Shown here: positions 1 through 9,599 of the stretch, piece by piece
Position numbering within the stretch: position 1 is the first letter of the stretch
How the letters are laid out: every line of letters starts with the position of its first letter
From: Burkholderia sp. IMCC1007
GTDB lineage: Bacteria > Pseudomonadota > Gammaproteobacteria > Burkholderiales > Burkholderiaceae
Direction of reading: 5' to 3'
Assembly: GCF_027257875.1 (NCBI RefSeq)
Contig: NZ_JAPVQY010000020.1
Coordinates: forward strand, 1-64,000
Length of the DNA stretch: 64,000 nucleotides
The notes under the pieces: model-generated
What the model was told of the DNA's origin: nothing
What the model saw: the letters and a program-made list of their open reading frames with translations, nothing else
Database searches by the model: none
Made by a program: the position numbers and the translations under genes

Positions 1-1103
1 GCGTGGCCGAGGCCGAGCGCGCACGCGGCCGTGCCGACCCGATAGGCGGCGGCCGACGCGCGCCACGCGGCGCCCGCGTCGGCCCCGGCCGGCGCGGCGG
101 TGAGATCGGCCATCGATGCGTCGGCCGTCTGCAGGAAATCCTCATAGGCATGCGCGTTGACGGTCACGACGCCGAGCGTGCGGGTCGGCGCCGCCGCAAC
201 CGCGTCATGCTCGGCGCGCGCGGCACCGGCTTCCCACAACGCCTCGGATACCGGCGTGCCGGCCACGTGCCAGTCCACCGTGAGCCCGTAGTCGTGCAGC
301 ACGTCGACGAGCGCGGCATCCTCGGCCGCCGCGCCGAATAACGCTAAATCGCGCCACAACAGCGCGACGGTCTCGCGCACGAACTCGGGCGGCGCACTGC
401 GCCGGCCCTGCGCGTGCTCGCCGAGCAGCAGGTTGGTCCGTGCGAGAAAGCGTTTCAGCTCGGGCGCGCCGCTGGCGCGCAGTGCGCGCAGGCACGCGCC
501 GGCCAGCCGCCAGAAGTCGTACGGCACAGCATCGGCCAGTGCGGCCAGGGTCGCATCGAGTTCGTCGAGCGCCGCGTCCGGCGTGCTCTGCGGCGCGCGC
601 AGCACGGCGAGCAGCGCCTGTTCGTAGCGGGCGCGGGCGCGGCTCGCGAAGGTATCGGGCAACGCGCGCAGCGTGGCCGGCGGCACCGCGCGCCCGACGA
701 GCGCGAGCGCGTCGAGCGGCACGCTGGCGTGCAGATCCACCGCGCTTTGCGCACGCAACGCACGGAAATGTTCGAAGAGTACCGGCGAGCAGGCCAGCTC
801 GCGCAGATTGTGACGCGCGACGGCCGCGCGGAAATCGTCGAGCGCGACGCGCCAGGCGGCAGACGTCGGTTCGGTGGCGACCAGCGGCGCGGCGGCCGAC
901 AACTGACCCGCGAAACGGGCGGCCGGCAGCCAGCCGGCCTCCGCGAGCACCGCTGCTGCGGCCGCGAGCGGCGCTACCGCGTCGTCGCGACGCGCAAATG
1001 CGTCGGCGGCCGCCGCGAGTGACACGTCGGCCGCGCGCACCGCCCCGCCGCGAGGGTTGGGCAGTGCATCAGGAGGAGGGACGTTCGCCGGGTCGGCCGT
1101 CAT
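1..1103 (-). CDS. Ala-rich helical protein, C-terminus beyond window
   Basis: This reading frame is open from an ATG at 1103 to the window edge (367 codons, no stop), so the 3' end is missing. An in-frame TGA lies six codons upstream of the ATG, which fixes the start closely. The product is soluble, very Ala-rich and predicted helical, with no signal peptide. Residues about 190-225 contain FWRLAGACLRAL followed by LKRFLARTN, which resembles the helical segment seen early in PilL/ChpA-type pilus chemotaxis kinases. That family assignment is a weak inference: no Hpt phosphorylation motif is seen in the visible part. It follows rubredoxin by 101 bp on the same strand and may share its transcript. 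The frame is real on length and codon pattern; the function is unknown. Confidence 0.7.
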   Translation of the reverse strand, partial: MTADPANVPPPDALPNPRGGAVRAADVSLAAAADAFARRDDAVAPLAAAAAVLAEAGWLPAARFAGQLSAAAPLVATEPTSAAWRVALDDFRAAVARHNLRELACSPVLFEHFRALRAQSAVDLHASVPLDALALVGRAVPPATLRALPDTFASRARARYEQALLAVLRAPQSTPDAALDELDATLAALADAVPYDFWRLAGACLRALRASGAPELKRFLARTNLLLGEHAQGRRSAPPEFVRETVALLWRDLALFGAAAEDAALVDVLHDYGLTVDWHVAGTPVSEALWEAGAARAEHDAVAAAPTRTLGVVTVNAHAYEDFLQTADASMADLTAAPAGADAGAAWRASAAAYRVGTAACALGLGH

Positions 1104-1204
1104 GGACACGCGCGCCTGTCATCGTCAAGTCGCTCGCGCCGGCCGCGGCGCGCAAGCGCCGGGCAACCGCGAGGCCGCAGCGGTGTGCGTTGGGCCGGGG
1201 CCCG

Positions 1205-1375
1205 TCAGATCTGGACCATCTCGAAGTCTTCCTTGCGAGCGCCGCACTCCGGACACGTCCAGTTGATCGGGACGTCTTCCCAGCGCGTGCCGGGGGCGAT
1301 GCCCTCTTCGGGGAGCCCCGCTTCTTCGTCGTAAATCCAGCCACAAATCAGGCACATCCAGCTCTTGTATTCCAT
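1205..1375 (-). CDS. rubA: Rubredoxin
   Basis: A 56-residue rubredoxin, a small one-iron electron carrier of the cytoplasm. The four iron-ligating cysteines sit in two CxxC pairs at residues 8/11 (CLIC) and 41/44 (CPEC), and the length is exactly that of the family. It begins MEYKSWMC and ends with EDFEMVQI. The partner oxidoreductase cannot be told from this window. It is oriented away from thiD, with about 250 bp between the two starts, and is followed by the unfinished Ala-rich gene. Confidence 0.97.
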   Translation of the reverse strand: MEYKSWMCLICGWIYDEEAGLPEEGIAPGTRWEDVPINWTCPECGARKEDFEMVQI

Positions 1376-1629
1376 CTTAAGCCGCGTCGGGAAAGTCGGT
1401 AAATTCGGGAGCCATGATGGTACCGTGTCGGGGCCGGACTGCCTAGCAATCGCGCTGGAGTACGGCGACTACGTTGCGCCGCGCTAAAAAATCCGTTGTG
1501 CGGGCGGGAATCCGCCGCATAATGGCTGCAAAGTGCGGCCTGCCGGGCAACACAGGCCCGAAATGGCCGATTTCGCGCCGCCGTCCGCACCTCCGTCGCT
1601 TCCCCGTTTTTTTCTTGCCCCATTTCTAC

Positions 1630-2496
1630 ATGTCCAGCAACGCCCCTCCGATCGTCCTCACCTTCGGCTTGTCCGATCCCACCGGCGGCTCCGGCCTCCA
1701 AGCCGATCTGATGACCCTGGCGAGCATGGGCTGCCACGGCGTGTCCGTCCTGACGGGCTATACCGTGCGCGACTCGGCTGCCTGCGAAGAAGTGACCGGC
1801 CTCGATCCCGATGTCGTCGCCGCCCAGGCGCGCATGCTGCTCGAAGACATGCCGGTCGCCGCGTTCAAGATCGGCGCGGCGACGCGCGCGGAAGTCGTGA
1901 GCGCGATCGCGGAAGTGGTCGCCGATTACGACGGCGTGCCGCTCGTGCTCGCGCCGGACTTCACGCTCGACGACGAGCACGTGCTCGCCGCCGACGACCT
2001 GCGCGAATCGATCGCCGACCTGCTCGCACCGCAGACGACGCTGCTGGTCGCCGACCACGCGACGCTGATCGCGCTCGCGCAGCCGGACGGCGACGCCGAA
2101 GCGCCGAACCTCGACGCGGCGGTGTCGCACCTGCTGTCGCAGGGTTGCGAGTACATCCTGTCGTCGGAAACGGGCTCGCACCGGCTCGTCAACACGCTGT
2201 ACGGCGAGGAAGGTCAGCTGCGCGAAGACATGTGGGACCGCTCGCCGCACCGGCTGATGGGCATCACTGACACGCTGGGCGCGGCGATCGCCGCGCTGCT
2301 CGCGAACGGCCAGGAGCCGCCCGAAGCGGTGCGCGAAGCGCAGGAGTATCTGTATCAGGCCGTGCGCGACGGGTTCCGGCCCGGCATGGGCGCCTACCTG
2401 CCCGACCGGTTCTTCTGGGCGCGCAGCAACGACGATGCGGACACGCCGCCGGCCGTGAAGGCCGACCCGGTACCGAGGACGTCGCACCGGCACTGA
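1630..2496 (+). CDS. thiD: Hydroxymethylpyrimidine/phosphomethylpyrimidine kinase family (ThiD)
   Basis: A 288-residue ribokinase-fold protein of the ThiD family, which phosphorylates hydroxymethylpyrimidine (phosphate) in thiamine synthesis. The N-terminal substrate loop is clear (GLSDPTGGSGLQAD, residues about 13-26). The usual C-terminal anion-hole loop GTGCT(L/S) with the catalytic cysteine is replaced by GITDTLGAAIA, so activity is uncertain; the protein may be a diverged kinase or a paralogue. A longer frame is open upstream to 1474, but the ATG at 1630 gives the conserved N-terminus. No strong Shine-Dalgarno is visible. The gene ends 195 bp from groEL and converges on it, sharing a bidirectional terminator. 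Confidence 0.85.
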   Translation: MSSNAPPIVLTFGLSDPTGGSGLQADLMTLASMGCHGVSVLTGYTVRDSAACEEVTGLDPDVVAAQARMLLEDMPVAAFKIGAATRAEVVSAIAEVVADYDGVPLVLAPDFTLDDEHVLAADDLRESIADLLAPQTTLLVADHATLIALAQPDGDAEAPNLDAAVSHLLSQGCEYILSSETGSHRLVNTLYGEEGQLREDMWDRSPHRLMGITDTLGAAIAALLANGQEPPEAVREAQEYLYQAVRDGFRPGMGAYLPDRFFWARSNDDADTPPAVKADPVPRTSHRH

Positions 2497-2606
2497 CGCG
2501 CGCACGGCGGCCGCATGCCGCCGCGCCGTCGAGCGCAGCACATTATCGCAGCGGGGCGGCACGGCCGCCCCTTCTTTCACGCGCGCAGCGCATCCCGCGC
2601 GACAAA

Positions 2607-2641
2607 CAAAAAGACCCGCATCGCTGCGGGTCTTTTCTTTT
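2607..2641. terminator. Bidirectional Rho-independent terminator between thiD and groEL
   Basis: The perfect 8-bp stem GACCCGCA / TGCGGGTC (2613-2620 and 2625-2632, loop TCGC) is flanked by an A-run on the left and TTTTCTTTT on the right, so it can end transcription from both the thiD side and the groESL side. Confidence 0.9.
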
Positions 2642-2691
2642 GGCTGGAACGCGCATCGCTGCGCGCTCCGGACACCGTCGACCGAAGTCGA

Positions 2692-4335
<1,644 letters not shown>

Positions 4336-4378
4336 CTAACTCCTTGAATTCTTGGGAATATGTACCGTCGGAGGACGC

Positions 4379-4672
4379 TTACTTGGCGTTGACCACGGCC
4401 ATGATGTCTTCTTCGCGCATGACCAGCAGTTCCTGGCCGTCGACCTTCACGGTCTGGCCTGCGTACTTGCCGAACAGGACGCGATCGCCGACCTTCACGT
4501 CGAGCGCGATCGGGGCGCCCTTGTCGTCGCGCTTGCCCGGGCCGATGGCCAGGACTTCGCCCTGGTCCGGCTTTTCAGCAGCGGCGTCGGGGATCACGAT
4601 GCCCGAGGCGGTCTTGGTTTCCTGATCCAGGCGCTTGACGATCACGCGATCGTGCAAAGGACGAAGGTTCAT
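4379..4672 (-). CDS. groES: Co-chaperonin GroES
   Basis: A 97-residue co-chaperonin ([14 protein letters not shown] to MAVVNAK) that caps the GroEL ring. The mobile loop ([15 protein letters not shown]) is present. A GTG two codons upstream would give MNMNL; the ATG at 4672 is preferred because GAGAGGAG sits 5 nt before it, the normal Shine-Dalgarno spacing, and it gives the family N-terminus. It is the first gene of the groESL operon, with the HrcA operator 74 bp upstream. Confidence 0.98.
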   Translation of the reverse strand: MNLRPLHDRVIVKRLDQETKTASGIVIPDAAAEKPDQGEVLAIGPGKRDDKGAPIALDVKVGDRVLFGKYAGQTVKVDGQELLVMREEDIMAVVNAK

Positions 4673-4745
4673 ATTCACTCCTCTCTTGACTGAGATTGAA
4701 GAACGCTTAGGGAATCTGCCCGGCTTATCGCCCGGCAGAGAATTG

Positions 4746-4772
4746 TTAGCACTCTCGTGCAGCGAGTGCTAA
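4746..4772. promoter_or_regulatory. CIRCE operator (HrcA-binding site)
   Basis: An exact match to the consensus: TTAGCACTC, nine bases, GAGTGCTAA. CIRCE is the operator for the HrcA repressor, which senses GroEL availability. It overlaps the -10 box and probable transcription start of groESL, so HrcA binding should block initiation. Confidence 0.97.
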
Positions 4773-4800
4773 TTATATGGACGGGTTTTGACAAATTCAA
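4772..4800 (-). promoter_or_regulatory. Sigma-70-type promoter of groESL
   Basis: Read on the minus strand, TTGAAT (4800-4795) and a perfect TATAAT (4777-4772) are separated by 17 bp. The -10 overlaps the outer edge of CIRCE, placing the transcription start inside the operator. No sigma-32 type element was recognised. Confidence 0.85.
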
Positions 4801-5185
4801 GAAGGGATGTCGGAGGAATTTTCGGGGTGACGAAGCAGGCGGGAAAACACGCGAATCGAACAAAAATGCCTTTTAAAACAATATGATGAGTAGCCGGCAC
4901 CGGCATGATCCACGCGCGCGGCGCACCCGAAAAATCGTTCGGCCCCGTTTTGACACCGGGTAAGCACGGAGTTCCTGCGCTCGGCGACATCGCATCAAAA
5001 AACCTGCACGGACGTCGATGTCGTCCACCGTAACGCCCACGCTCGAGCACGCCGCCCGCCCTTCGCAACTCCTCGCGGGTACATCGACCCGCACCGAACC
5101 ATTCAATTTCATTACATGAATATTTACGGTTCAGCACGCTGCCGAACACGCGCGAAGCCCCATCCGTAAGCCCTCCCATTACCTT
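4801..5185. other. Intergenic, no gene recognised
   Basis: Open frames here are short, mutually overlapping and lack recognisable protein features. Apart from the groESL promoter at its left edge I see no structured RNA or repeat. Confidence 0.5.
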
Positions 5186-5480
5186 ATGAGCGAACTACGC
5201 ATCGACGGCGTGTCCAAATCGTTCGGATCGCATACCGTCGTGCACGACATCGACCGCACGGTACGGCGCGGCTCGCGGTTCGCGGCTCGCGCTGCTCGGC
5301 CCGTCCGGCAGCGGCAAGACGACGCTGCTGCGCGTGCTGTGCGGCTTCCAGCACGCCGAGCGCAGCACGGTCGAGACCGACGGCCGGCCATCGGCGAGCG
5401 CGTCGCGCTCGTCGTCGACGGTGCGGTGAGGGCGTACGCGGCTGACCGGCGCGCCGGGCTCACACGTCGGCGCAGTCCGC
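5186..5480 (+). pseudogene. ABC transporter ATP-binding protein remnant
   Basis: It starts as a normal importer ATPase ([19 protein letters not shown]). A frameshift near 5280 moves the Walker A region ([19 protein letters not shown]) into another frame. The Q-loop, signature LSGGQ and Walker B are all missing. The sequence then jumps to what looks like a C-terminal TOBE-like end ([19 protein letters not shown]) back in the first frame. So the gene has lost most of its middle, about 200 codons or more if it had the usual 330-360. The boundaries are approximate, and its 3' end overlaps the stop of the convergent START-like gene. The original substrate cannot be told. Confidence 0.8.
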
Positions 5481-5975
5481 GCCCACGGCCGGCCGGAAGA
5501 TGCGACCGTCGGTTTCGACTTCGGCGCCGAGCCGGCGCGCGAGGCCTTTCGCGCCTTCACGCATGACGACGTCGTGATTCCATATGAACAGCGGGCGTGC
5601 AACCGGCTCCAGCCAGTTCATCCAGCGCTCGCGGGTACGGATGTGCCAGTCGTAGCGCACGACGGTGCGCGTGCCGTCGGCGACGAACGACCAGCATCCG
5701 TCGCCTTCGATCGCGCCGCTCGCGCGGCCTTCGAGCACATGCGGCGGCTCGATGCGCAGCACGCGCATGTCGAAGGTCAGCCGGTACGGCAACGCCCCCT
5801 TCCACGTATAGCGCTGCAGCGCGCCGACGCCGCGTGCGTCGCCGTGCTCGATCTCGACGGTACGCACGGCGCTCTTCCACCATTCGGGCCAGCGGTCGAC
5901 CTGGAAGATCGCTTCCCAGACGACCGCCAGCGGCGCATCCACTCGCCACGTGGTCGAAAACCGGTATTCCGCCAT
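5460..5975 (-). CDS. SRPBCC (START/polyketide-cyclase fold) protein
   Basis: A 171-residue single-domain protein. MAEYRFSTTWRVDAPLAVVWEAI, then WPEWWKS, is the usual opening of SRPBCC ligand-binding proteins related to polyketide cyclases and Coq10. The start at 5975 is chosen over an upstream in-frame ATG because GGAGG precedes it. No signal peptide is seen. The ligand is unknown; members bind hydrophobic molecules such as lipids, quinones or polyketides. Its last codons overlap the wreck of the ABC ATPase gene on the other strand, so the C-terminus may have been altered by that deletion. It stands alone, with DUF1571 genes upstream on the same strand. Confidence 0.85.
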   Translation of the reverse strand: MAEYRFSTTWRVDAPLAVVWEAIFQVDRWPEWWKSAVRTVEIEHGDARGVGALQRYTWKGALPYRLTFDMRVLRIEPPHVLEGRASGAIEGDGCWSFVADGTRTVVRYDWHIRTRERWMNWLEPVARPLFIWNHDVVMREGAKGLARRLGAEVETDGRIFRPAVGADCADV

Positions 5976-6049
5976 GCAGCCTCCGGCGTGTCGTGCGCGC
6001 ATGGAGCGCGATCAGCGCATCAGCGCAGCAGCACATCAGCGCGCAAAAC

Positions 6050-6682
6050 TCAGGGCGCGAAAAAGCTTGCGGGAAACGCGACGTCGATCTCGACGTCGTC
6101 GAGCGTCACGGTTTCGAGCGGCTCGCCGTCGCCATCCGCGAAACTGACGATCTTCAGCGGGAAGCCGTCCTCCGTGTCGAGCCACAGCTCGTAGCGATGC
6201 ACGCCGTGGATCGCATGCGCGGGTGCGCCCGTCACCGATACGCGCAGCGCGGTGCGGCCGCCGACGGTTTCCTCGCCCTGGGTCACCGTCGCACCGCCCT
6301 GCTGCAGCGCATGGACGTTGCGCAGCAGCGCACCGACGTCCGAGTGGTCGACACGGTGGCCGCTGCGATCGCGCACGAGCGGATTGGACGGCGACAGCGT
6401 CAGCGCAGGCAGTGCGTGCGCGCCGAACGGACGTAGCCGGACCTTCCCTTCGCCGGGATCGTAGGCGAGCACCGCGCCGTGATGGGGCGACACGAAATCC
6501 ATCCGGACGAAGCCGGGTTTCAGGTACGCGTAGTGAATCTCGGTGTGCTCGCCGCTTCGTCCCGACGCGCGAATCGTCGCGCGGTACGACTGGACGTGGT
6601 CGAAGTGCGCCTGCGCGACGGTCACGGGGTCGGCTGTCATGCTCGCTCCTATCAGGCTCGCGGCCAGCAATGCAGCGATCAT
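6050..6682 (-). CDS. DUF1571 / LolA-like exported protein
   Basis: A 210-residue protein with an N-terminal hydrophobic signal (MIAALLAASLIGASMTA). The mature part carries the DUF1571 pattern: YLKPGFVRMDF, GAVLAYDPGEGKVRLRPFG, then LTLSPSNPLVRDRSGHRVD. The fold is thought to resemble LolA/LolB, lipid- or lipoprotein-binding half-barrels of the periplasm; the ligand is unknown. Its ATG overlaps the stop of the upstream gene as ATGA, so the two are translationally coupled. The long upstream extension of the frame is rejected in favour of this coupled start. Confidence 0.85.
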   Translation of the reverse strand: MIAALLAASLIGASMTADPVTVAQAHFDHVQSYRATIRASGRSGEHTEIHYAYLKPGFVRMDFVSPHHGAVLAYDPGEGKVRLRPFGAHALPALTLSPSNPLVRDRSGHRVDHSDVGALLRNVHALQQGGATVTQGEETVGGRTALRVSVTGAPAHAIHGVHRYELWLDTEDGFPLKIVSFADGDGEPLETVTLDDVEIDVAFPASFFAP

Positions 6683-7044
6683 GACGCCGCCTCGACGTCG
6701 AACGCGCATTCGGTGCCGCGCTCGCGATGGCCGCCGAAGCACGGCGGCCACTGCGTGAAACGGTAGGTGAAGCTGCCGCGCGCCGCCGCGGTGACGCGGA
6801 AGGCGCGCGGTGTCGCGTCCGTGGCGGCGTGCGGCGCAATGCCGGCACCGGGCGGCGCGCCGGCCGGTTTGCGTCCGACCGATACGGATGCCGGTGCAAC
6901 GAAATTCTCGTGCGCAATCCGGATGCCTGCTGCGCGGCTGCGCAACCCGCCGCACGACGCCCGATCCTCGTCGGCCGGTTGCCGTTCGACGCTGCGCAGC
7001 GGCTCCGCTACCCGTTGCGCGCTCACGCACTGCATCGTCATCAT
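6679..7044 (-). CDS. Hypothetical 121-aa protein, coupled to the DUF1571 gene
   Basis: The start at 7044 (MMTMQCVSAQR) is preceded by AGGAGA. The stop overlaps the next start (ATGA), which argues strongly that the frame is real. The protein has scattered cysteines, including CFGGHRERGTEC near the C-terminus, and a segment FRVTAAARGSFTYRFTQWP that looks like beta-structure. I see no convincing signal peptide or transmembrane segment, and do not recognise a family. By its place it should act with the DUF1571 protein. Confidence 0.65.
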   Translation of the reverse strand: MMTMQCVSAQRVAEPLRSVERQPADEDRASCGGLRSRAAGIRIAHENFVAPASVSVGRKPAGAPPGAGIAPHAATDATPRAFRVTAAARGSFTYRFTQWPPCFGGHRERGTECAFDVEAAS

Positions 7045-7224
7045 TCCCGCTCTCCTGGGCGTGGCCTGACAACGCGGCACCGCCGGATCGAACGCTCGAC
7101 TTCGTCGCGTCCATTATCCCGCTGCGCACGGAATCCGCGAGACAGGACATTCCACGACATCGCACGACGGCCGGCGCCGAGCGCGCACCGGCCGGTCATC
7201 CGGCACAAGACAATCGGAGATCCA

Positions 7225-7260
7225 AAGAAAACGCGGCATGACAGTGCTGTCATGCCGCGT
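7225..7260 (-). terminator. Rho-independent terminator of the repeat-protein gene
   Basis: A perfect 14-bp inverted repeat (7231-7244 and 7247-7260) with a 2-base centre; on the minus strand it is followed by TTTTCTTT. It lies 55 bp past the stop of the repeat-protein gene. Confidence 0.85.
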
Positions 7261-7315
7261 TGCGTGGCCCGGTTCGCGCGGCGGACGATGCATCGCCGCC
7301 GCACGCTCGGGGAAG

Positions 7316-9151
7316 TTACTTCGGCAGTGCGCCCGTCACCGACTGAAGCAGCGGCGACACCGGTGCGAGCGGGCTGTTCGCCGAGCCGCTGCCCGAGTGC
7401 GATGCGCCCGACAGGCCCGGCACGGAACCGAGCGCCGTGCCCAGCGTCGTGCCGACCGCGTTGACGATCGCCGTCGTCGCATTGCTGCCCGTCGACAGCA
7501 ACGTGCCGGCCGCCTGCCCGAGCGCGGCCGGACCGTTCGCGAGCGCACCCGTCACCGAACCGAGCGCACCGGTCAGCGCGCCGGCCGGGTTGCCGCCGCC
7601 GGCGCCCGAGAGCGTACCGACGACCTGGTTCACGACGCCTTGCACCGGCGCCAGCGCGTTCGAGCCGCCGAGATTGCCAAGATTGCCGAGCGCGCCCGTC
7701 ACCGAGTTGACCGCGTTGCTCAGCGCGCCCGCGGGATTGCTGCCGCCAAGCGTGCCGACCACCTGATTCACGACGCCCTGCACCGGCGCGAGCGGGTTCG
7801 AGCCGCCGAGGTTGCCGAGCGCGCCGCGCACCGAGCCGAGCGCACCGGTGAGCGCGTCCGCCGCGTTGCCGCCCGTCGGCAGCGCGTTCTGCAAGCCGCT
7901 GACGAGGTTCGTGATCGGCGTGATCGGGCTGCCGCTGCCGGCGCCGGCGCCGGACAGCGCGCCGACGACCTGGTTCACGACGCCCTGTACCGGCGCGAGC
8001 GGATCCGATCTGCCGAGGTTGCCGAGCGTGCCCGTCAGCGCGTTCGCCGCGTCCGTCAGTGCGCCTGCCGGGTTGTCGTTGCCCAGCGTTCCGGCGAGTT
8101 GCGTGACGGCGCCTTGCACCGGCGCGAGGGGGTTCGATGCGCCGCCGGCGTTGCCGAGCGTCCCGCCGATCGTATTGACCGCGTTGCTGAGCGTGCCGGC
8201 CGGGTTGCCGCTGCCCAGCGTGCCCGTCACCTGGTCGACGACGCTCTGGAGCGGCGCGATCGGGGTAACGCTGCCGGCGGCGCCCAACGCACCGGTGACC
8301 GTGCCCAGGACGCCGGTCAGTGCATTTTTCGGGTTGCTGCCGATGAGATTGCCCAATGCGACGGTGAGCCCGCTTGCCGGGTTGCCGTCGCCGAGCGGGC
8401 CGGTGACCTGATTCACCACACCTTGAAGCCGCGCCAGCGGATTCGGCGCGCCGCCGGTATTACCGAGCGCGCCGGTTTCCGTGCCGAGGGCGTTGCTCAG
8501 CGCGCCGCTCAATGCACCAGCCGGGTTGCCACCGCCGACCGCACCGGTTACCTGATTCGCCGCGTCTTGAAGCGGCGCCAACGGATTCGCCCCGCCGCCG
8601 GCGTTGCCGAGTGCACCCGCTGCCGTGCCAAGCGCATTAGTCAATGCGCCAGCCGGGTTGCCACCGCCGAGCGCACCGCTCACCTGATTCGCCGCGCCTT
8701 GAAGCGGCGCCGGCGGATTCGCCCCGCCGCCCGCGTTGCCGAGTGGACCCGCTGCCGTGCCAAGCGCATTACTCACTGCACCAGCGGGGTTGCCACCGCG
8801 GACCGCACCGGTTACCTGATTCGCCGCGCCCTGAAGCGGCGCCAGCGCGCCGCCGCCACCGCCGCCGAGCGCGCCCGCAAGCCCGCTCACCGCACCCGAC
8901 AGCGCCTGACCGGGATTGCCGCCCGACGTCGGCGCCGGGCCCGATGCGCCCGTCACCACGGCAACCGAACCGACCGGCGACGTGGCCGCCGCGCCCAGCC
9001 CGACGGATACGTTGGTCGTCGGCGGATTGACGACTACTTGCGGAATCGGCAGCGCAGCGAGCGCCCCGGCCATGGCCGACCCGGAAGCGAGCGCCCCGAA
9101 CGCCGCCGCGACCGACAACGCCATCCCCGTCAATTTGAGTTTTTGCCGCAT
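7316..9151 (-). CDS. Exported protein of nine degenerate ~45-residue repeats
   Basis: A 611-residue protein. The start at 9151 gives a classic signal peptide (MRQKLKLTGMALSVAAAFGALASGSAMA, cleavage after AMA); the frame is open 22 codons further but those residues do not look like a signal. After a Gly/Pro-rich lead, nine imperfect repeats follow, each containing NPLAPVQGVVNQVVGTLGG then NPAGALSNA and ALGN. They are rich in Gly, Ala, Asn, Leu and Val and lack cysteine and most charged residues. The repeats resemble collagen-like or adhesin-stalk proteins annotated in Burkholderia, but there is no strict Gly-X-Y periodicity. No anchor (LPxTG, outer-membrane barrel, autotransporter domain) is visible, so it is probably released or loosely surface-bound. 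It stands alone with its own terminator. Confidence 0.85.
   Translation of the reverse strand: MRQKLKLTGMALSVAAAFGALASGSAMAGALAALPIPQVVVNPPTTNVSVGLGAAATSPVGSVAVVTGASGPAPTSGGNPGQALSGAVSGLAGALGGGGGGALAPLQGAANQVTGAVRGGNPAGAVSNALGTAAGPLGNAGGGANPPAPLQGAANQVSGALGGGNPAGALTNALGTAAGALGNAGGGANPLAPLQDAANQVTGAVGGGNPAGALSGALSNALGTETGALGNTGGAPNPLARLQGVVNQVTGPLGDGNPASGLTVALGNLIGSNPKNALTGVLGTVTGALGAAGSVTPIAPLQSVVDQVTGTLGSGNPAGTLSNAVNTIGGTLGNAGGASNPLAPVQGAVTQLAGTLGNDNPAGALTDAANALTGTLGNLGRSDPLAPVQGVVNQVVGALSGAGAGSGSPITPITNLVSGLQNALPTGGNAADALTGALGSVRGALGNLGGSNPLAPVQGVVNQVVGTLGGSNPAGALSNAVNSVTGALGNLGNLGGSNALAPVQGVVNQVVGTLSGAGGGNPAGALTGALGSVTGALANGPAALGQAAGTLLSTGSNATTAIVNAVGTTLGTALGSVPGLSGASHSGSGSANSPLAPVSPLLQSVTGALPK
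7340..8900. repeat. Nine-copy coding repeat array
   Basis: DNA-level expression of the protein repeats: unit length about 126-195 bp, diverged, with recurring blocks such as accTGgTTcacgacgcc and gcgccggccgggttgcc (read on the plus strand). The three copies between about 8490 and 8850 are the most alike, suggesting recent duplication or conversion at the N-terminal end of the protein. Confidence 0.7.
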
Positions 9152-9599
9152 CGTTACCCCGTCTCGGTTGGCACTTCGTTGACAAAGCATGGGGACGGAC
9201 TGCATGAAGCGTGCCACCGAGACAAAGCGGGTTCATTCGTTGGCTCATTGCTAGCCAATTACGGTTTTTTCAGGAATTTCCGGGGAAACGGGCGCATCGG
9301 GGCGCCCGAATCGTCCGACGAAAAAGCGTGCGGAGCGCCGATGTAACGTAACGTTGGAGAGGCTGCGGTAACGTGTTCCGGTACATGCCGGATTGCCGTG
9401 ACGGACTTCCCGGTCCGCTTTTCATCGCAATGAAACTGCATTGATGAATCGCGATTTCTAAGTCCTTTTATTCCGCGATTTCTTTCCGCCCGATTACGCG
9501 GAGCATTGGTGCTCGCGCGTCAATCTAATCGACGATCGGTCGGGACGACTCAACGAACAACCGCGGCAGCCGCACGCGCGGCTGCCACGTTCCGTTCGC
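9152..9599. other. Gene-free upstream region of the repeat protein
   Basis: Less GC-rich than its neighbours. It should hold the promoter of the repeat-protein gene (minus strand) and the 3' flank of the FAD dehydrogenase. GTAACG occurs three times between 9340 and 9375 (GTAACGTAACG, then GGTAACG); meaning unknown. No gene recognised. Confidence 0.45.

Noticed and set aside
7238..9346. 702-codon frame opposite the repeat protein
   Set aside because: Arg/Ala-rich shadow of the repeat array; the minus frame has the signal peptide and terminator.
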